Part shown: one piece after another, positions 5,075 through 13,690 of the stretch
How positions within the stretch are numbered: position 1 is the stretch's first letter
How the letters are laid out: every line of letters begins with the position of its first letter
From: a virus
Reading direction: 5' to 3' (one strand)
Length of the DNA: 22,999 nucleotides
Virus record (IMG/VR): IMGVR_UViG_3300047560_000301
Span: 1 to 22,999 of that record
The notes under the pieces: generated by a model
Seen by the model: only the letters and a program-made list of their open reading frames with translations
Databases searched by the model: none
What the model was told of the DNA's origin: nothing
Position numbers and translations under genes: made by a program

Positions 5075-7228
5075 ATGGCTACGGTAAAACAGGTAACATC
5101 CGAGGTGCAAAAGTACCTTGATATGTTCAGCCAATACGAGAAAGACTTTCAGAAGTGGGAAGGTCGTGTAGAGAAGATTCTCAAGCGCTATCGTGATGAA
5201 AGAACTACGACTACTGCTCAATCTCACTACAACATCTTGTGGGCTAACGTACAAACATTGAAGGCTGCAACCTTTAGCCGTATGCCTCGCCCAGACGTAT
5301 CACGTCGCTTTAAAGACAATGACCCAGTAGCTCGTGTGGCTGCTTTATTGTTGGAACGTGCATTAGACTTTGAGATTACTCACGTTGATGACTTCCAACG
5401 CACATTGACATCATGCGTATATGACCGTTTCTTGGGTGGTCGTGGTACTGCATGGATTCGCTACGAGCCTATCATCGAAACTGACGATACATTTGTGTCT
5501 GAAGAAGATGAAGATTCAGATATGGTATCTGAATACCTAGACATTGAGCAAGCGCCTGTTGATTATGTTCATTGGCGTGACTTTGGCCATTCATTTGGTC
5601 GCACATGGGATGAAGTAAATACAGTATGGCGCAGAGTTTACATGACTCGCAAGATGCTCAAAGAGCGTTTCCCTGAAGAAACCTTTGGTGATTTGTGGAA
5701 GCAAGTACCACTAGACGCCTCACCTGAAGATACACGCACCAAAATGATGGAAAGCAATCCTAAACGTGCGTTGATTTACGAAGTATGGGATAGAGAAACC
5801 AAGTGTGTTTATTGGATTAACAAGTCCATGAACAAGATTCTTGACCATCGTGAAGACCCTCTACAATTAGAGGAATTCTTCCCTTGTCCTAAACCTTTGT
5901 ACGCTACATTGACTAATGAGTCTATCGTTCCTGTACCAGACTTTACACTATACCAAGACCAAGCTAACGAGTTAGATACGCTTTCTGACCGTATTAAAGG
6001 TCTTGTAGATGCCTTGAAGGTTCGTGGCTTCTATGACGCTGCTAACCCTGATTTAAACCGCTTATTTACAGAGGGTGACAATAACACCTTAATTCCTGTG
6101 AAAAACTACTCTGCCTTCGCTGAAAAGGGTGGCTTGGGTGGTGCTGTCGAGTTTGTTGACCTTAACCCTATCGCTAGTGCCTTGAATATGGCTTACACAG
6201 CTATGGGTCAAGTGAAACAACAAATCTATGACATTACAGGTATCTCTGACATTATTCGTGGTGCATCAGTAGCTTCAGAAACAGCTACAGCGCAACAAAT
6301 CAAAGGTCAATACGCTACATTGCGTCTAAAGACATACCAAGACGAAGTGGCTATGTTCGCTTCAGCTATCTTAAAGATTAAAGCGCAGATTATCTGTCAG
6401 CATTTCCAACCTGAAACCATCCTAAAGATTGGTGGTGCAGAGTTGTTGAATCCTGATGACCAAGCATTGATTCCTCAAGCGATGGAATTGTTAAAGAACA
6501 ATCCAATGAGAACCTTCCGTGTGGAAGTGGCTACCGATTCAATGTTATACGCTGACGAACAACAAGAGAAGGCTGACCGTGTAGAGTTTCTAACATCTAC
6601 ATCAGCATTTATCGAGAAGGCTGTACAGGCTGCTCAAGTAGCACCAGAGATTACACCTCTAATTCTTGACTTGTTGAAATTTGGCGTGACAGGCTACCGT
6701 GTGGGTAGAACTATCGAGGGTGAAGTAGATAATGTAGCTGACAAAATGAAACAAATCGCAGCTCAACCTAAACAACCTCAACCTAATCCTGATGAGATTA
6801 AAGCTCAAGCAGAAATGCAGAAGATGCAAGCAGAGATGCAACTCGAACAAATGAAGATGCAGTTAGAACAGCAGAAGCTAGAGTTTGAGAAGTGGAAAGT
6901 CCAAATGGATAATGACACTAAAGTCATCATTGCTGAAATGGCTGCGAAGAAAGACATCAAGACTACTGCAATGAACATCAATGGCGCTAAAGAAGCTGAA
7001 GGCTTAACAGAGCTAGATGACATGGGCGTAGAGCAACCAACATCTGCATTGCAGGGATTAGTGGAAGCAATCAACGCAAATATGGCGGTGATGACGCAAG
7101 CTCAAGCTCAACACAATCAAGACATCTTGATGCAACAACAAATGGCGCATCAAAACTTGGTACAACAATTAACGAAGCCGAAAATGGTTCAACGTGGCCC
7201 AGATGGTAAGATTACTGGAGTAGCTTAA
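5075..7228 (+). CDS. Portal protein, P22-like
   Basis: This 717-aa protein is close in length to the P22 portal (gp1, 725 aa) and follows terminase, the usual order. Portals form the dodecameric ring at one head vertex through which DNA passes. Features include a charged helical N-terminus (about 1-45), the conserved QSHYNILWANVQTLKAATFSRMPRPDV region, and RFLGGRGTAWIRYEP. The segment VPDFTLYQDQANELDTLSDR lies in the middle, followed by the DITGISDIIRGASVASETATAQQIKGQ stem-type region. The C-terminal part (about 580-630) is a Met/Gln/Glu-rich coiled coil that could form a P22-like barrel extending into the head. AAGGA precedes the ATG. The C-terminal tail is Gln/Met-rich and low in complexity. 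The stop overlaps the next start (TAATG). Confidence 0.9.
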   Translation: MATVKQVTSEVQKYLDMFSQYEKDFQKWEGRVEKILKRYRDERTTTTAQSHYNILWANVQTLKAATFSRMPRPDVSRRFKDNDPVARVAALLLERALDFEITHVDDFQRTLTSCVYDRFLGGRGTAWIRYEPIIETDDTFVSEEDEDSDMVSEYLDIEQAPVDYVHWRDFGHSFGRTWDEVNTVWRRVYMTRKMLKERFPEETFGDLWKQVPLDASPEDTRTKMMESNPKRALIYEVWDRETKCVYWINKSMNKILDHREDPLQLEEFFPCPKPLYATLTNESIVPVPDFTLYQDQANELDTLSDRIKGLVDALKVRGFYDAANPDLNRLFTEGDNNTLIPVKNYSAFAEKGGLGGAVEFVDLNPIASALNMAYTAMGQVKQQIYDITGISDIIRGASVASETATAQQIKGQYATLRLKTYQDEVAMFASAILKIKAQIICQHFQPETILKIGGAELLNPDDQALIPQAMELLKNNPMRTFRVEVATDSMLYADEQQEKADRVEFLTSTSAFIEKAVQAAQVAPEITPLILDLLKFGVTGYRVGRTIEGEVDNVADKMKQIAAQPKQPQPNPDEIKAQAEMQKMQAEMQLEQMKMQLEQQKLEFEKWKVQMDNDTKVIIAEMAAKKDIKTTAMNINGAKEAEGLTELDDMGVEQPTSALQGLVEAINANMAVMTQAQAQHNQDILMQQQMAHQNLVQQLTKPKMVQRGPDGKITGVA

Positions 7229-9537
7229 TGTCATATACCCTAAAGGATAGAGTATTAGAAAGCTCTGTATCTACGGGTACAGGTGACTTTGTACTCGATG
7301 GCGCACAAACAGGCTATCAAGGCTTCGTTAATGTGGGCGATGGTGTTTCAATCCCTTATACCATTCAAGGTAAGAACGCAGATGGTTCTTTAAACGGTGA
7401 ATGGGAAGTAGGTATTGGTACTTATCACCTATCAGGTAACTATATTTCTCGTGATACTGTACTTGAGTCATCAAACTCAAATAGCAAGGTAGCGTTTTCT
7501 AGTGGCTCTAAAGACATTTTCTTGGACTTACCAGGGGAATTAGTCGTACAAGGTCCTTCTAGCGCAACCAACAGCGATTTTGTGGCTTTTGACGGTACTT
7601 CTGGCAAGGTAATTAAGGATAGCGGATACAGTTCTGCTTCATTTGCGACTGCTGCTCAAGGTGCAAAGGCTGATACGGCTGTTCAGCAGTCAACAGTAGG
7701 CCAACCTAATGGCGTTGCAAGTCTAGATAACACAGGTAAGGTGCCTACAAGTCAAATCCCACAGATGGGTGACTTAAACTACCAAGGAACATGGAATGCA
7801 AGCACTAATACGCCTACTCTTACTTCCTCTGTTGGTACTAAAGGTTATTATTACGTTGTTAATGTGTCTGGTTCTACCAATCTTAATGGCATCACTGATT
7901 GGGTTGTTGGTGATTGGGCAGTTTTCAACGGAAGTATTTGGCAAAAGATAGACAATACTGACGCTGTAACAAGCGTAAACGGTCAAACTGGTACTGTTGT
8001 TCTAACTTACACAGACGTAGGCGCAGCACCAGCGACTTCAGGCACATCAATCCTTTATGGTAATGGTACTGGTGGCTTCAGTAACGTAACGATTGGCACA
8101 GGCGTAACCTTTGCTGGTGGTACATTGAGTGCTACAGGTACAGGTGGTGATGTAGTAGGGCCATCAAGTTCTACTGACAATGCGATTGTGCGTTTCGATG
8201 GTACAACAGGCAAGCTAATCCAAAACTCTGCTGTGACGATTGACGATGCAGGCAATATTATTAGCCCTGATTCAGTTCAATTTAGCGGTACAGTTCCTGC
8301 TACACAACCTATTGGTACATTGTGGTTTGATTCATCTAATGACAGTTTGAATCTGCAACAAAACAACATCACTCAACAGATTGGCGAAGAAATTTACATC
8401 TATGGTCGTGCTTCTGAAGCGATTACAGATGGTCAAGTGATTGCAGTAAGTGGTGCTTACGGTACAACAGGCTTTGTGACATTTGAACCTGCGCCTATCG
8501 GCACAACAGACCCAACACACATTATTGGTTTGGCTACAGAGCCTATTGCTAAAAATGGTTTTGGTCGTATTACTGCGTTTGGTATTGTGCATGGCTTATC
8601 AACTTCACCAGGCTTTGCTGATGGCGATACGTTATGGTATGACCCAACAGTCGTAGGTGGATATACAAAGACACAACCTTCTGCGCCTAACATTAAAGTA
8701 CAGGTTGGTGTTGTTACCAAAGCTGCTGGTGGTACAAACGGTTCTATTCAAGTCAAAGTATTTAATGGCCCTACCATTAATGACATTGCGAATATCCAAG
8801 TAGCTACTCCAACTGGCGGTCAGTTATTAACCTATAACGCAACTGGTGGCTATTGGAAGAATACTAGCTTAACAGCAGGTACAGCGATTACTGTAACTCC
8901 TGCTGCTGGTGGTGGCATCACAATCACTAACTCTGCACCTGACCAGACAGTAGTTTTAACTGGCGCTGGTACGACAACCGTAACAGGAACATATCCTAAC
9001 TTTACGATTACGTCTAACGACCAATACACAGGTACAGTCACTTCTGTATCAGGCACAGGCACAGTAAATGGCATCACTTTAACAGGTACAGTTACATCAT
9101 CAGGCAATTTAACTTTAGGTGGCACACTATCTAATGTTAGCTTGACTACACAAGTGACAGGCACATTGCCTATTGCTAATGGTGGTACAAATGCTACGTC
9201 TGCTGGTGCTGCTGTTGCTAACTTATTTGGATTTACATCTACTGCAACTGCTGGTGGCTCAACAACGCTCACTAATACAAGCACAGTATTCCAATTATTT
9301 ACTGGCACAGCTAACCAAACGATTGTATTGCCTGTTGTAAGCACTTTGGCTCAAGGTTGGACTTTCACTTTGACTAATACAAGTACAGGCACTCTGACTT
9401 TAAACAGCTCTGGTGGTAACTTGGTTGCTTCTATTGTGCCTAATTCTAGCGTATCCGTAGTTTGCATTTCTACTTCTGGTACAAGTGCAGCTTCATGGGT
9501 AATCTCTAGCTCAACAACAGCCGTCTGGTCAACATAA
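7228..9537 (+). CDS. Tail fibre / receptor-binding protein, 769 aa
   Basis: The start TAATG overlaps the portal stop, with GGAG at 7217-7220. The N-terminal 75 residues (SYTLKDRVLESS..., NYISRDTVLESS) match a domain often seen at the N-terminus of phage fibres that attach to the virion. The middle has NGVASLDNTGKVPTSQIP and a Trp-rich GDLNYQGTWNASTNTP region typical of fibre shafts. A module GPSS-T-----V-FDGT-GK-I--S appears twice (residues 109-132 and 311-334). LPIANGGTNATSAGAA is also a common fibre motif. The C-terminal third is almost all Thr, Ser, Gly, Val and Ala and is probably beta-structured. The protein would bind the host surface. Its place between portal and scaffold, rather than with the tail genes, is unusual. 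Confidence 0.8.
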   Translation: MSYTLKDRVLESSVSTGTGDFVLDGAQTGYQGFVNVGDGVSIPYTIQGKNADGSLNGEWEVGIGTYHLSGNYISRDTVLESSNSNSKVAFSSGSKDIFLDLPGELVVQGPSSATNSDFVAFDGTSGKVIKDSGYSSASFATAAQGAKADTAVQQSTVGQPNGVASLDNTGKVPTSQIPQMGDLNYQGTWNASTNTPTLTSSVGTKGYYYVVNVSGSTNLNGITDWVVGDWAVFNGSIWQKIDNTDAVTSVNGQTGTVVLTYTDVGAAPATSGTSILYGNGTGGFSNVTIGTGVTFAGGTLSATGTGGDVVGPSSSTDNAIVRFDGTTGKLIQNSAVTIDDAGNIISPDSVQFSGTVPATQPIGTLWFDSSNDSLNLQQNNITQQIGEEIYIYGRASEAITDGQVIAVSGAYGTTGFVTFEPAPIGTTDPTHIIGLATEPIAKNGFGRITAFGIVHGLSTSPGFADGDTLWYDPTVVGGYTKTQPSAPNIKVQVGVVTKAAGGTNGSIQVKVFNGPTINDIANIQVATPTGGQLLTYNATGGYWKNTSLTAGTAITVTPAAGGGITITNSAPDQTVVLTGAGTTTVTGTYPNFTITSNDQYTGTVTSVSGTGTVNGITLTGTVTSSGNLTLGGTLSNVSLTTQVTGTLPIANGGTNATSAGAAVANLFGFTSTATAGGSTTLTNTSTVFQLFTGTANQTIVLPVVSTLAQGWTFTLTNTSTGTLTLNSSGGNLVASIVPNSSVSVVCISTSGTSAASWVISSSTTAVWST

Positions 9538-9899
9538 TGCTTGGCTTTGGTGCTTTAGCTAGTCGTGCGTTTAACGCATTATTGCAGGTTGTTGCTCCAA
9601 CCCCTGCTCCTACATGGGGTCAAAAGGGTGGTATTGGTCGCAAGCATAAAGACCATATTAAGAAATCTCAACGTGCAGAGCTTAAAGAGTATTTAGCAAC
9701 GGTATTTGATGAGCCAGTCGCTGAACAATTAAAAGAAGAAGTCAAAGAGTACGTCAAACCATCACAAGGCTTGTCAGTTCACTCGATTGATTACGGCAAA
9801 TTAGCCAAAGATATTGAATTAGTACAACGCATCATACAGAAAGCTCAAGAATTGCAACAAGAGCAAGAAGATGAAGCAATCTTGTTAATGTTAATGTGA
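9537..9899 (+). CDS. Hypothetical protein, 120 aa, downstream of tail fibre
   Basis: The ATG overlaps the fibre stop (TAATG), so translation is probably coupled. The protein starts with an amphipathic helix (LGFGALASRAFNALLQVV), followed by a Pro/Ala linker and a basic GQKGGIGRKHKDHIKK segment. It ends in a long Glu/Gln-rich helix (IELVQRIIQKAQELQQEQEDE) likely to form a coiled coil. I do not recognise a family. A fibre chaperone, fibre connector or virion protein are all possible. Its close link to the fibre gene suggests they act or move together. Confidence 0.6.
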   Translation: MLGFGALASRAFNALLQVVAPTPAPTWGQKGGIGRKHKDHIKKSQRAELKEYLATVFDEPVAEQLKEEVKEYVKPSQGLSVHSIDYGKLAKDIELVQRIIQKAQELQQEQEDEAILLMLM

Positions 9900-9906
9900 G
9901 GATAAT

Positions 9907-10260
9907 ATGAGTTTCTTACCTGATTGGTGGTCACAAGGTGTTCAAGGCATGGATTCCAATGGTGGCTTTGGTACTGCTGGCATGTTTAACAAGCCAACAG
10001 CAGGTCAAACTGGTGATTTTGGTGGTTATTTACCTAAATTGATTGATATGTTACGCAATCGTGGGGAAATGAACCCATCTGCAACACCAGACATGACGAA
10101 TAAAGCTGATAATGCTCCGCAAATGGATAATATGCCTTCTTTTACGCCATATCAAACAACACCAATCGGTCCAGACATGAATAAAGTGCAACGTGCTTAC
10201 GGCATGAGTCCAAATGGGCAGATTATGCCTAACTGGAATCGCACTTATGGTGGTTACTAA
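9907..10260 (+). CDS. Low-complexity virion-associated-type protein, 117 aa (paralogue 1)
   Basis: GAGGA sits just before ATG 9907. The protein is rich in Met, Asn, Pro, Gly and Gln with little predicted regular structure. It starts with FLPDWWSQG, has a MFNKP motif, an LIDMLRNRG helix, and ends in MPNWNRTYGGY. The next gene has the same order of motifs (LPDW, MF-NP, MLR, NW-YGGY), so the two are probably tandem paralogues. I know of no function; a disordered structural or scaffold-linked role is possible because both sit inside the head module. Confidence 0.6.
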   Translation: MSFLPDWWSQGVQGMDSNGGFGTAGMFNKPTAGQTGDFGGYLPKLIDMLRNRGEMNPSATPDMTNKADNAPQMDNMPSFTPYQTTPIGPDMNKVQRAYGMSPNGQIMPNWNRTYGGY

Positions 10261-10262
10261 TC

Positions 10263-10544
10263 ATGGGTATGCTGCCTGATTGGTCTATTAAAGGTTCACG
10301 CCCTATGGGTAGTTTTGGTCAATACACGCAAAACAATATGTTTACCAATCCTAGCTATGAACAACAAGGCAAGCCTCAAGCATTAGCGAATATGTTAAGA
10401 CAACCTACCATGCAGCAACAGGTTCAACCTAATCCTATGCAACCTCAACCGTATCAAGCAGGTATTACGCAACAAACAAATATGATGGGCGGTGGCAATC
10501 CGCAAGGCATTCAGAATTGGAATTCACAATATGGCGGCTATTAA
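10263..10544 (+). CDS. Low-complexity virion-associated-type protein, 93 aa (paralogue 2)
   Basis: This ATG lies two bases after the previous stop, with only a weak GGTGG upstream, so translation may depend on the gene before it. The N-terminus (MLPDWSIKGSRPMGSFG), NNMFTNP, LANMLRQ and the C-terminal NWNSQYGGY echo the preceding gene. The middle is Gln/Pro/Met-rich (QPNPMQPQPYQAG). Sequence identity outside these motifs is low, so any duplication is old. The 3' end overlaps the next gene by 14 bases. Function unknown. Confidence 0.6.
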   Translation: MGMLPDWSIKGSRPMGSFGQYTQNNMFTNPSYEQQGKPQALANMLRQPTMQQQVQPNPMQPQPYQAGITQQTNMMGGGNPQGIQNWNSQYGGY

Positions 10545-10938
10545 CGATATAACAGGTCATTCAATTCAGACCCGTGAGATAACAAAAGAATACGAAGATA
10601 ATCACGAAAAGATTTTCGGTAAAAAAGAAAAAAGTTCAGTTAAACGCTGGATACAAGACCCAGTTACTTTTAAGTTAGTTCCTGCTGATGAATACTATGC
10701 TCCAGCAGAAAACGCTGGCCCTTACATTCGTGATGACATCAAACCTTATCAGTCAATGATTGATGGTCGAATGATTGAAGGTCGCAAGATGCACCGAGAA
10801 CATTTAAAAAGTAATAACTGTATTGAGGCAGGTGACATGCCTATCAAGAATCCTGAAAGACCCAAGGATAACAGCTTGAAAGAGCGTTTAATTTATGAAG
10901 TAATGCACAACCCTGCCAACAGGGCTAGATGGAAATAA
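10531..10938 (+). CDS. Conserved phage head-region protein, 135 aa, function unknown
   Basis: I choose ATG 10531, with GGAA nearby. A longer frame reaches ATG 10492 but would run further into the previous gene without a clear ribosome binding site. The protein contains KRWIQDPVTFKLVPADEYY, GPYIRDDIKPYQSMIDGRMI, and REHLKSNNCIEAGDM. This set (a 'KLVP' strand, a 'Dd-pY-S-iDG' stretch, then 'R-HLk---C-E-G') recurs in podovirus head modules as an uncharacterised protein. It is basic and soluble. It could be a zinc-free DNA-binding or head assembly protein, but that is a guess. Confidence 0.65.
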   Translation: MAAINDITGHSIQTREITKEYEDNHEKIFGKKEKSSVKRWIQDPVTFKLVPADEYYAPAENAGPYIRDDIKPYQSMIDGRMIEGRKMHREHLKSNNCIEAGDMPIKNPERPKDNSLKERLIYEVMHNPANRARWK

Positions 10939-10956
10939 TTTAACAAGGAGTAACAA

Positions 10957-11313
10957 ATGGCAAAAGTAGCAAACTTAACAGGCTCTGGCATCGCTGGCGG
11001 TGCAGCACAGTCTATCGTAGGTCGTGTATCTCTAGCACAAACAGCTAGTGGCTCTGCACAAGGTGGTCAAACAGTTGTAAATGATATTGTTCAATACACA
11101 TCATCTACATCTAACTACGGCCCAACACTATCTGCAACAGCAGCACCTGGCGATACAGTAACTATCGTTAATGGTTCAGCTAACACAATCAAAGTATGGC
11201 CAGCATCAGGCAAGTCTATCGATGGCGGTACAGCAGATGCAGCAGTAACTCAAGCAACATTAGTAACAAAACAATACGTTTCACTCGGTAACGGTAATTG
11301 GGTAACACTATAA
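10957..11313 (+). CDS. Small beta-rich structural protein, putative capsid decoration
   Basis: AAGGAG just before ATG 10957 gives a strong start. The 118-aa protein has a Gly/Ser/Ala-rich N-terminus, then beta-strand stretches: QTVVNDIVQYTSS, GDTVTIVNGSANTIKVWPASGKSIDGG, TLVTKQYVSLGNGNWVTL. The 'NTIKVWPASG-SI-GG' and 'LGNGNWV' phrases recur in phage structural proteins, often beside capsid or fibre genes. Codon choice is biased (many AAC and GGT), like the capsid gene, which suggests high expression. A decoration or head fibre protein fits; direct evidence is lacking. Confidence 0.6.
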   Translation: MAKVANLTGSGIAGGAAQSIVGRVSLAQTASGSAQGGQTVVNDIVQYTSSTSNYGPTLSATAAPGDTVTIVNGSANTIKVWPASGKSIDGGTADAAVTQATLVTKQYVSLGNGNWVTL

Positions 11314-11333
11314 TTTAACTCAAGGAAAAGATA

Positions 11334-12347
11334 ATGGAAAGCCAGACTACTCTGGAGCAACCTGAATCTTTGCGTGATAGCATTGCAAACGCATTAGAAG
11401 CAGCAGAAACTCCAAACACTCAAGAAACGACCTCACAGGAAGCGTCAGAAACGCCTAAATCATCACGAGCAAGGGATGAGTCAGGTAAATTCACAAAAAC
11501 GCAACCTGAAGCTGATGTGCAAGAAATAGAGGCTATCGAGGCTCAAGAGGAAGAAAAACCTGCTGTAAAACCAAGACCAAGCTCTTGGAAGAAGGATTAT
11601 GAAGAACATTGGGGTAAATTAGACCCCCAATTACAAGATTATATCCAGCAACGTGAGGCTGATTATGCTAAAGGCGTATCAACTTACAAAAATCAATGGG
11701 AACAAGCAGCTCCAATTTTGGAATCGCTTAATCAGTTCCAGCCTTTATTAAGGCAATATGGTGTAGCTCCACAACAATGGATTACACAATTAGGAAATGC
11801 ACATGCACAACTTGTTACTGGTACGCCAGAACAAAAGATGCAGATTTTCCAACAACTCGCTAACGACTATGGTGTGAATTTAGGTGCTGTAACTGGTCAA
11901 ACTAGTTATGACCCACAGTTCTCATCTTTGGCGCAAGAGTTAAATGCAATTAAGAATCAATGGGGTCAGTTCCAAGCACAACAAGAAGCAATGGAGCAGA
12001 CTCAATTAAGAAGTGAGATTGACAGTTTTAAAGCTGACAAACCTTATTTCGAGGAAGTTCGTGAAGTCATGGCTGGATTACTCCAGTCAGGTATGGCAGA
12101 TGACCTTCAATCAGCCTATGAAAAGGCTATCCGATTAAACGATGACGTATTTCAAAAAGTAAGTGCTGAACAGGCACAGAAATCTGAAGCGGTTCAACGA
12201 GAAAAGGTAGCACAAGCCAAGGCAAAGGTACTTTCTCCAAAGTCAACCACCCCTACAGGGTCAGCGACTGGTGGTAGTAAGTCCGCAAGTTCGGCTAGAG
12301 AAGCAATCATGGCTGCAATGGAGCAGCACTCTAGCAGTTTAATCTGA
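11334..12347 (+). CDS. Scaffolding protein
   Basis: This lies directly before the major capsid gene, the standard place for scaffold, and has AAGGA upstream. The 337-aa protein has an acidic, Thr/Ser/Glu/Pro-rich, probably disordered N-terminus (1-75). A helical region (about 78-160) with SSWKKDYEEHWGKLDPQLQDYIQQREADY follows, a segment often present in podovirus scaffolds. After it come QYGVAPQQWITQLG, a Gln-rich helix, and a basic C-terminus (KAKVLSPKSTTPTG... AREAIMAAMEQ) that could bind coat protein as in P22. Scaffold directs coat protein assembly into proheads and then exits. Composition, length and position all agree. Confidence 0.85.
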   Translation: MESQTTLEQPESLRDSIANALEAAETPNTQETTSQEASETPKSSRARDESGKFTKTQPEADVQEIEAIEAQEEEKPAVKPRPSSWKKDYEEHWGKLDPQLQDYIQQREADYAKGVSTYKNQWEQAAPILESLNQFQPLLRQYGVAPQQWITQLGNAHAQLVTGTPEQKMQIFQQLANDYGVNLGAVTGQTSYDPQFSSLAQELNAIKNQWGQFQAQQEAMEQTQLRSEIDSFKADKPYFEEVREVMAGLLQSGMADDLQSAYEKAIRLNDDVFQKVSAEQAQKSEAVQREKVAQAKAKVLSPKSTTPTGSATGGSKSASSAREAIMAAMEQHSSSLI

Positions 12348-12365
12348 TAATTAAGGAGTGATATT

Positions 12366-13361
12366 ATGGCATTTGCCAATTCAACCGTATCAGACATTAT
12401 TGCAACTACCATTCAATCTCGTAGTGGCAAATTGGCTGACAACGTAACACTAAACAACGCAGTTCTTGACCGCCTACGCAAACGTGGCAATGTTCGCCCA
12501 TTCAGCGGTGGTAACGTGATTCTTGAAGAAATCATGTACAACGACAGCAACACAAACAACACTAACTCATACAGCGGTTATGAAACTCTGAACATTGCGC
12601 CTAACAGCCCAATTTCTGCAGCTCAATTCTCTATCGCTCAATACGCTAGTGCTGTAACAATCTCTGGCCTAGAAATGTTGCAAAACAGTTCTAAAGAAGC
12701 AATCATCGACTTGTTAGAAGGTCGTGTACAGGTTGCTGAAGGCCAATTGATGAACCGTATCCAAACAGACATCTACGGTAACGGTACAGGTAACGGTGGT
12801 AAAAACTTGACTGGTTTGGCTGCTGCTGTAGCTGATAGCCCAGCAACAGGCGTGTATGGCGGTATCAACCGTGCTACATGGTCTTTCTGGCGTAACCAAG
12901 CGTTCTCTGGCGTAACAGACGGAGGCGCTGCTGTTTCTGCTGCTAACATTCAATCTTACATGACACAATTAGCTATCAAGCTAGTTCGTGGTAATGACAA
13001 GGCTGACTTGATTGTAGCTGACAACAACTACTACAGCCTATATGTAAACTCATTGCAAGCTATCCAACGTGTAACTTCTGCTGAAGAAGGCGCTGCTGGT
13101 TTCGCTTCATTGAAATTCTACGGTGGCGGTACATCTGCTGACGTGGTACTTGGTGGTGGTATTGGTAACCAAGCAACTGCAAACCATATGTGGTTCTTGA
13201 ATACAAACTACATCTACTTCCGTCCACATGCAGACCGTAACTTCACACCAATCGGTGGCGAACGTCAATCTGTAAACCAAGACGCAGTAGTGAAATTGAT
13301 TGGTTGGGCTGGTAACTTAACTAGCTCTGGCCCACAATTCTCTGGCGTATTAACAGCTTAA
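12366..13361 (+). CDS. Major capsid protein (HK97-fold)
   Basis: The strong AAGGAG and position after scaffold support the call. The 331-aa protein opens with AFANSTVSDIIATTIQSRSG, then NVTLNNAVLDRLRKRGNVRPFSGGNVILEE, an N-terminal pattern I associate with major capsid proteins of podovirus-like phages. The middle ASAVTISGLEMLQNSSKEAIIDLLEGRVQVAE and C-terminal RPHADRNFTPIGGERQSVNQDAVVK fit the same family. It would form the icosahedral shell. P22 coat is longer (430 aa) with an extra inserted domain; that insertion seems absent here. Codon use is strongly biased to AAC, GGT and CGT, as expected for the most abundant virion protein. Confidence 0.9.
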   Translation: MAFANSTVSDIIATTIQSRSGKLADNVTLNNAVLDRLRKRGNVRPFSGGNVILEEIMYNDSNTNNTNSYSGYETLNIAPNSPISAAQFSIAQYASAVTISGLEMLQNSSKEAIIDLLEGRVQVAEGQLMNRIQTDIYGNGTGNGGKNLTGLAAAVADSPATGVYGGINRATWSFWRNQAFSGVTDGGAAVSAANIQSYMTQLAIKLVRGNDKADLIVADNNYYSLYVNSLQAIQRVTSAEEGAAGFASLKFYGGGTSADVVLGGGIGNQATANHMWFLNTNYIYFRPHADRNFTPIGGERQSVNQDAVVKLIGWAGNLTSSGPQFSGVLTA

Positions 13362-13377
13362 TTAAGGAGAATTAGAC

Positions 13378-13677
13378 ATGGCATATTCAGTAACCCCAAT
13401 TTCAGGCGTTGACCTTACTTCAGCAGCTCAAACACAAATCGCATCTGATGGTTCTACACTCATTCCTAACATGGGTCCATTAGGTAACGAAGTATTTGGC
13501 TCTGACGGTTTGCGTTATGTTTTCGCTAAAGCAGGTAATGACTTTACTGCTGGTGAAACATCATGCTCAATCAGCACAACTACATTTGTTGCAACTTCAA
13601 CAGGTGGCGCTTATATCGCTCCTGCTGTAGCTTTGTTGACAGGTCAATATGGCTGGTTCGGTAAGGCTTCAGTTTAA
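13378..13677 (+). CDS. Small structural protein after capsid, 99 aa
   Basis: AAGGAG lies about ten bases before ATG 13378, and the gene ends just before a terminator, so it shares the capsid transcript. The protein has an N-terminal VTPISGVDLTSAAQTQIASDG and LGNEVFGSDGLRYVFAKAGNDFTAGE, then beta-type stretches and a C-terminal TGQYGWFGKASV. Proteins like this often follow the major capsid gene in podovirus genomes. A capsid decoration or stabilising role is plausible from position and codon bias, but I cannot assign a known family. Confidence 0.6.
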   Translation: MAYSVTPISGVDLTSAAQTQIASDGSTLIPNMGPLGNEVFGSDGLRYVFAKAGNDFTAGETSCSISTTTFVATSTGGAYIAPAVALLTGQYGWFGKASV

Positions 13678-13690
13678 TAACTGATTGATT

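Noticed and set aside
8850-9344. 164-aa open frame on the minus strand inside the first tail fibre
   Set aside because: It is antisense to a Thr/Gly/Ala-rich repetitive gene whose codons avoid stops on the other strand; it has no ribosome binding site or family likeness (mostly Val, Pro and Thr).
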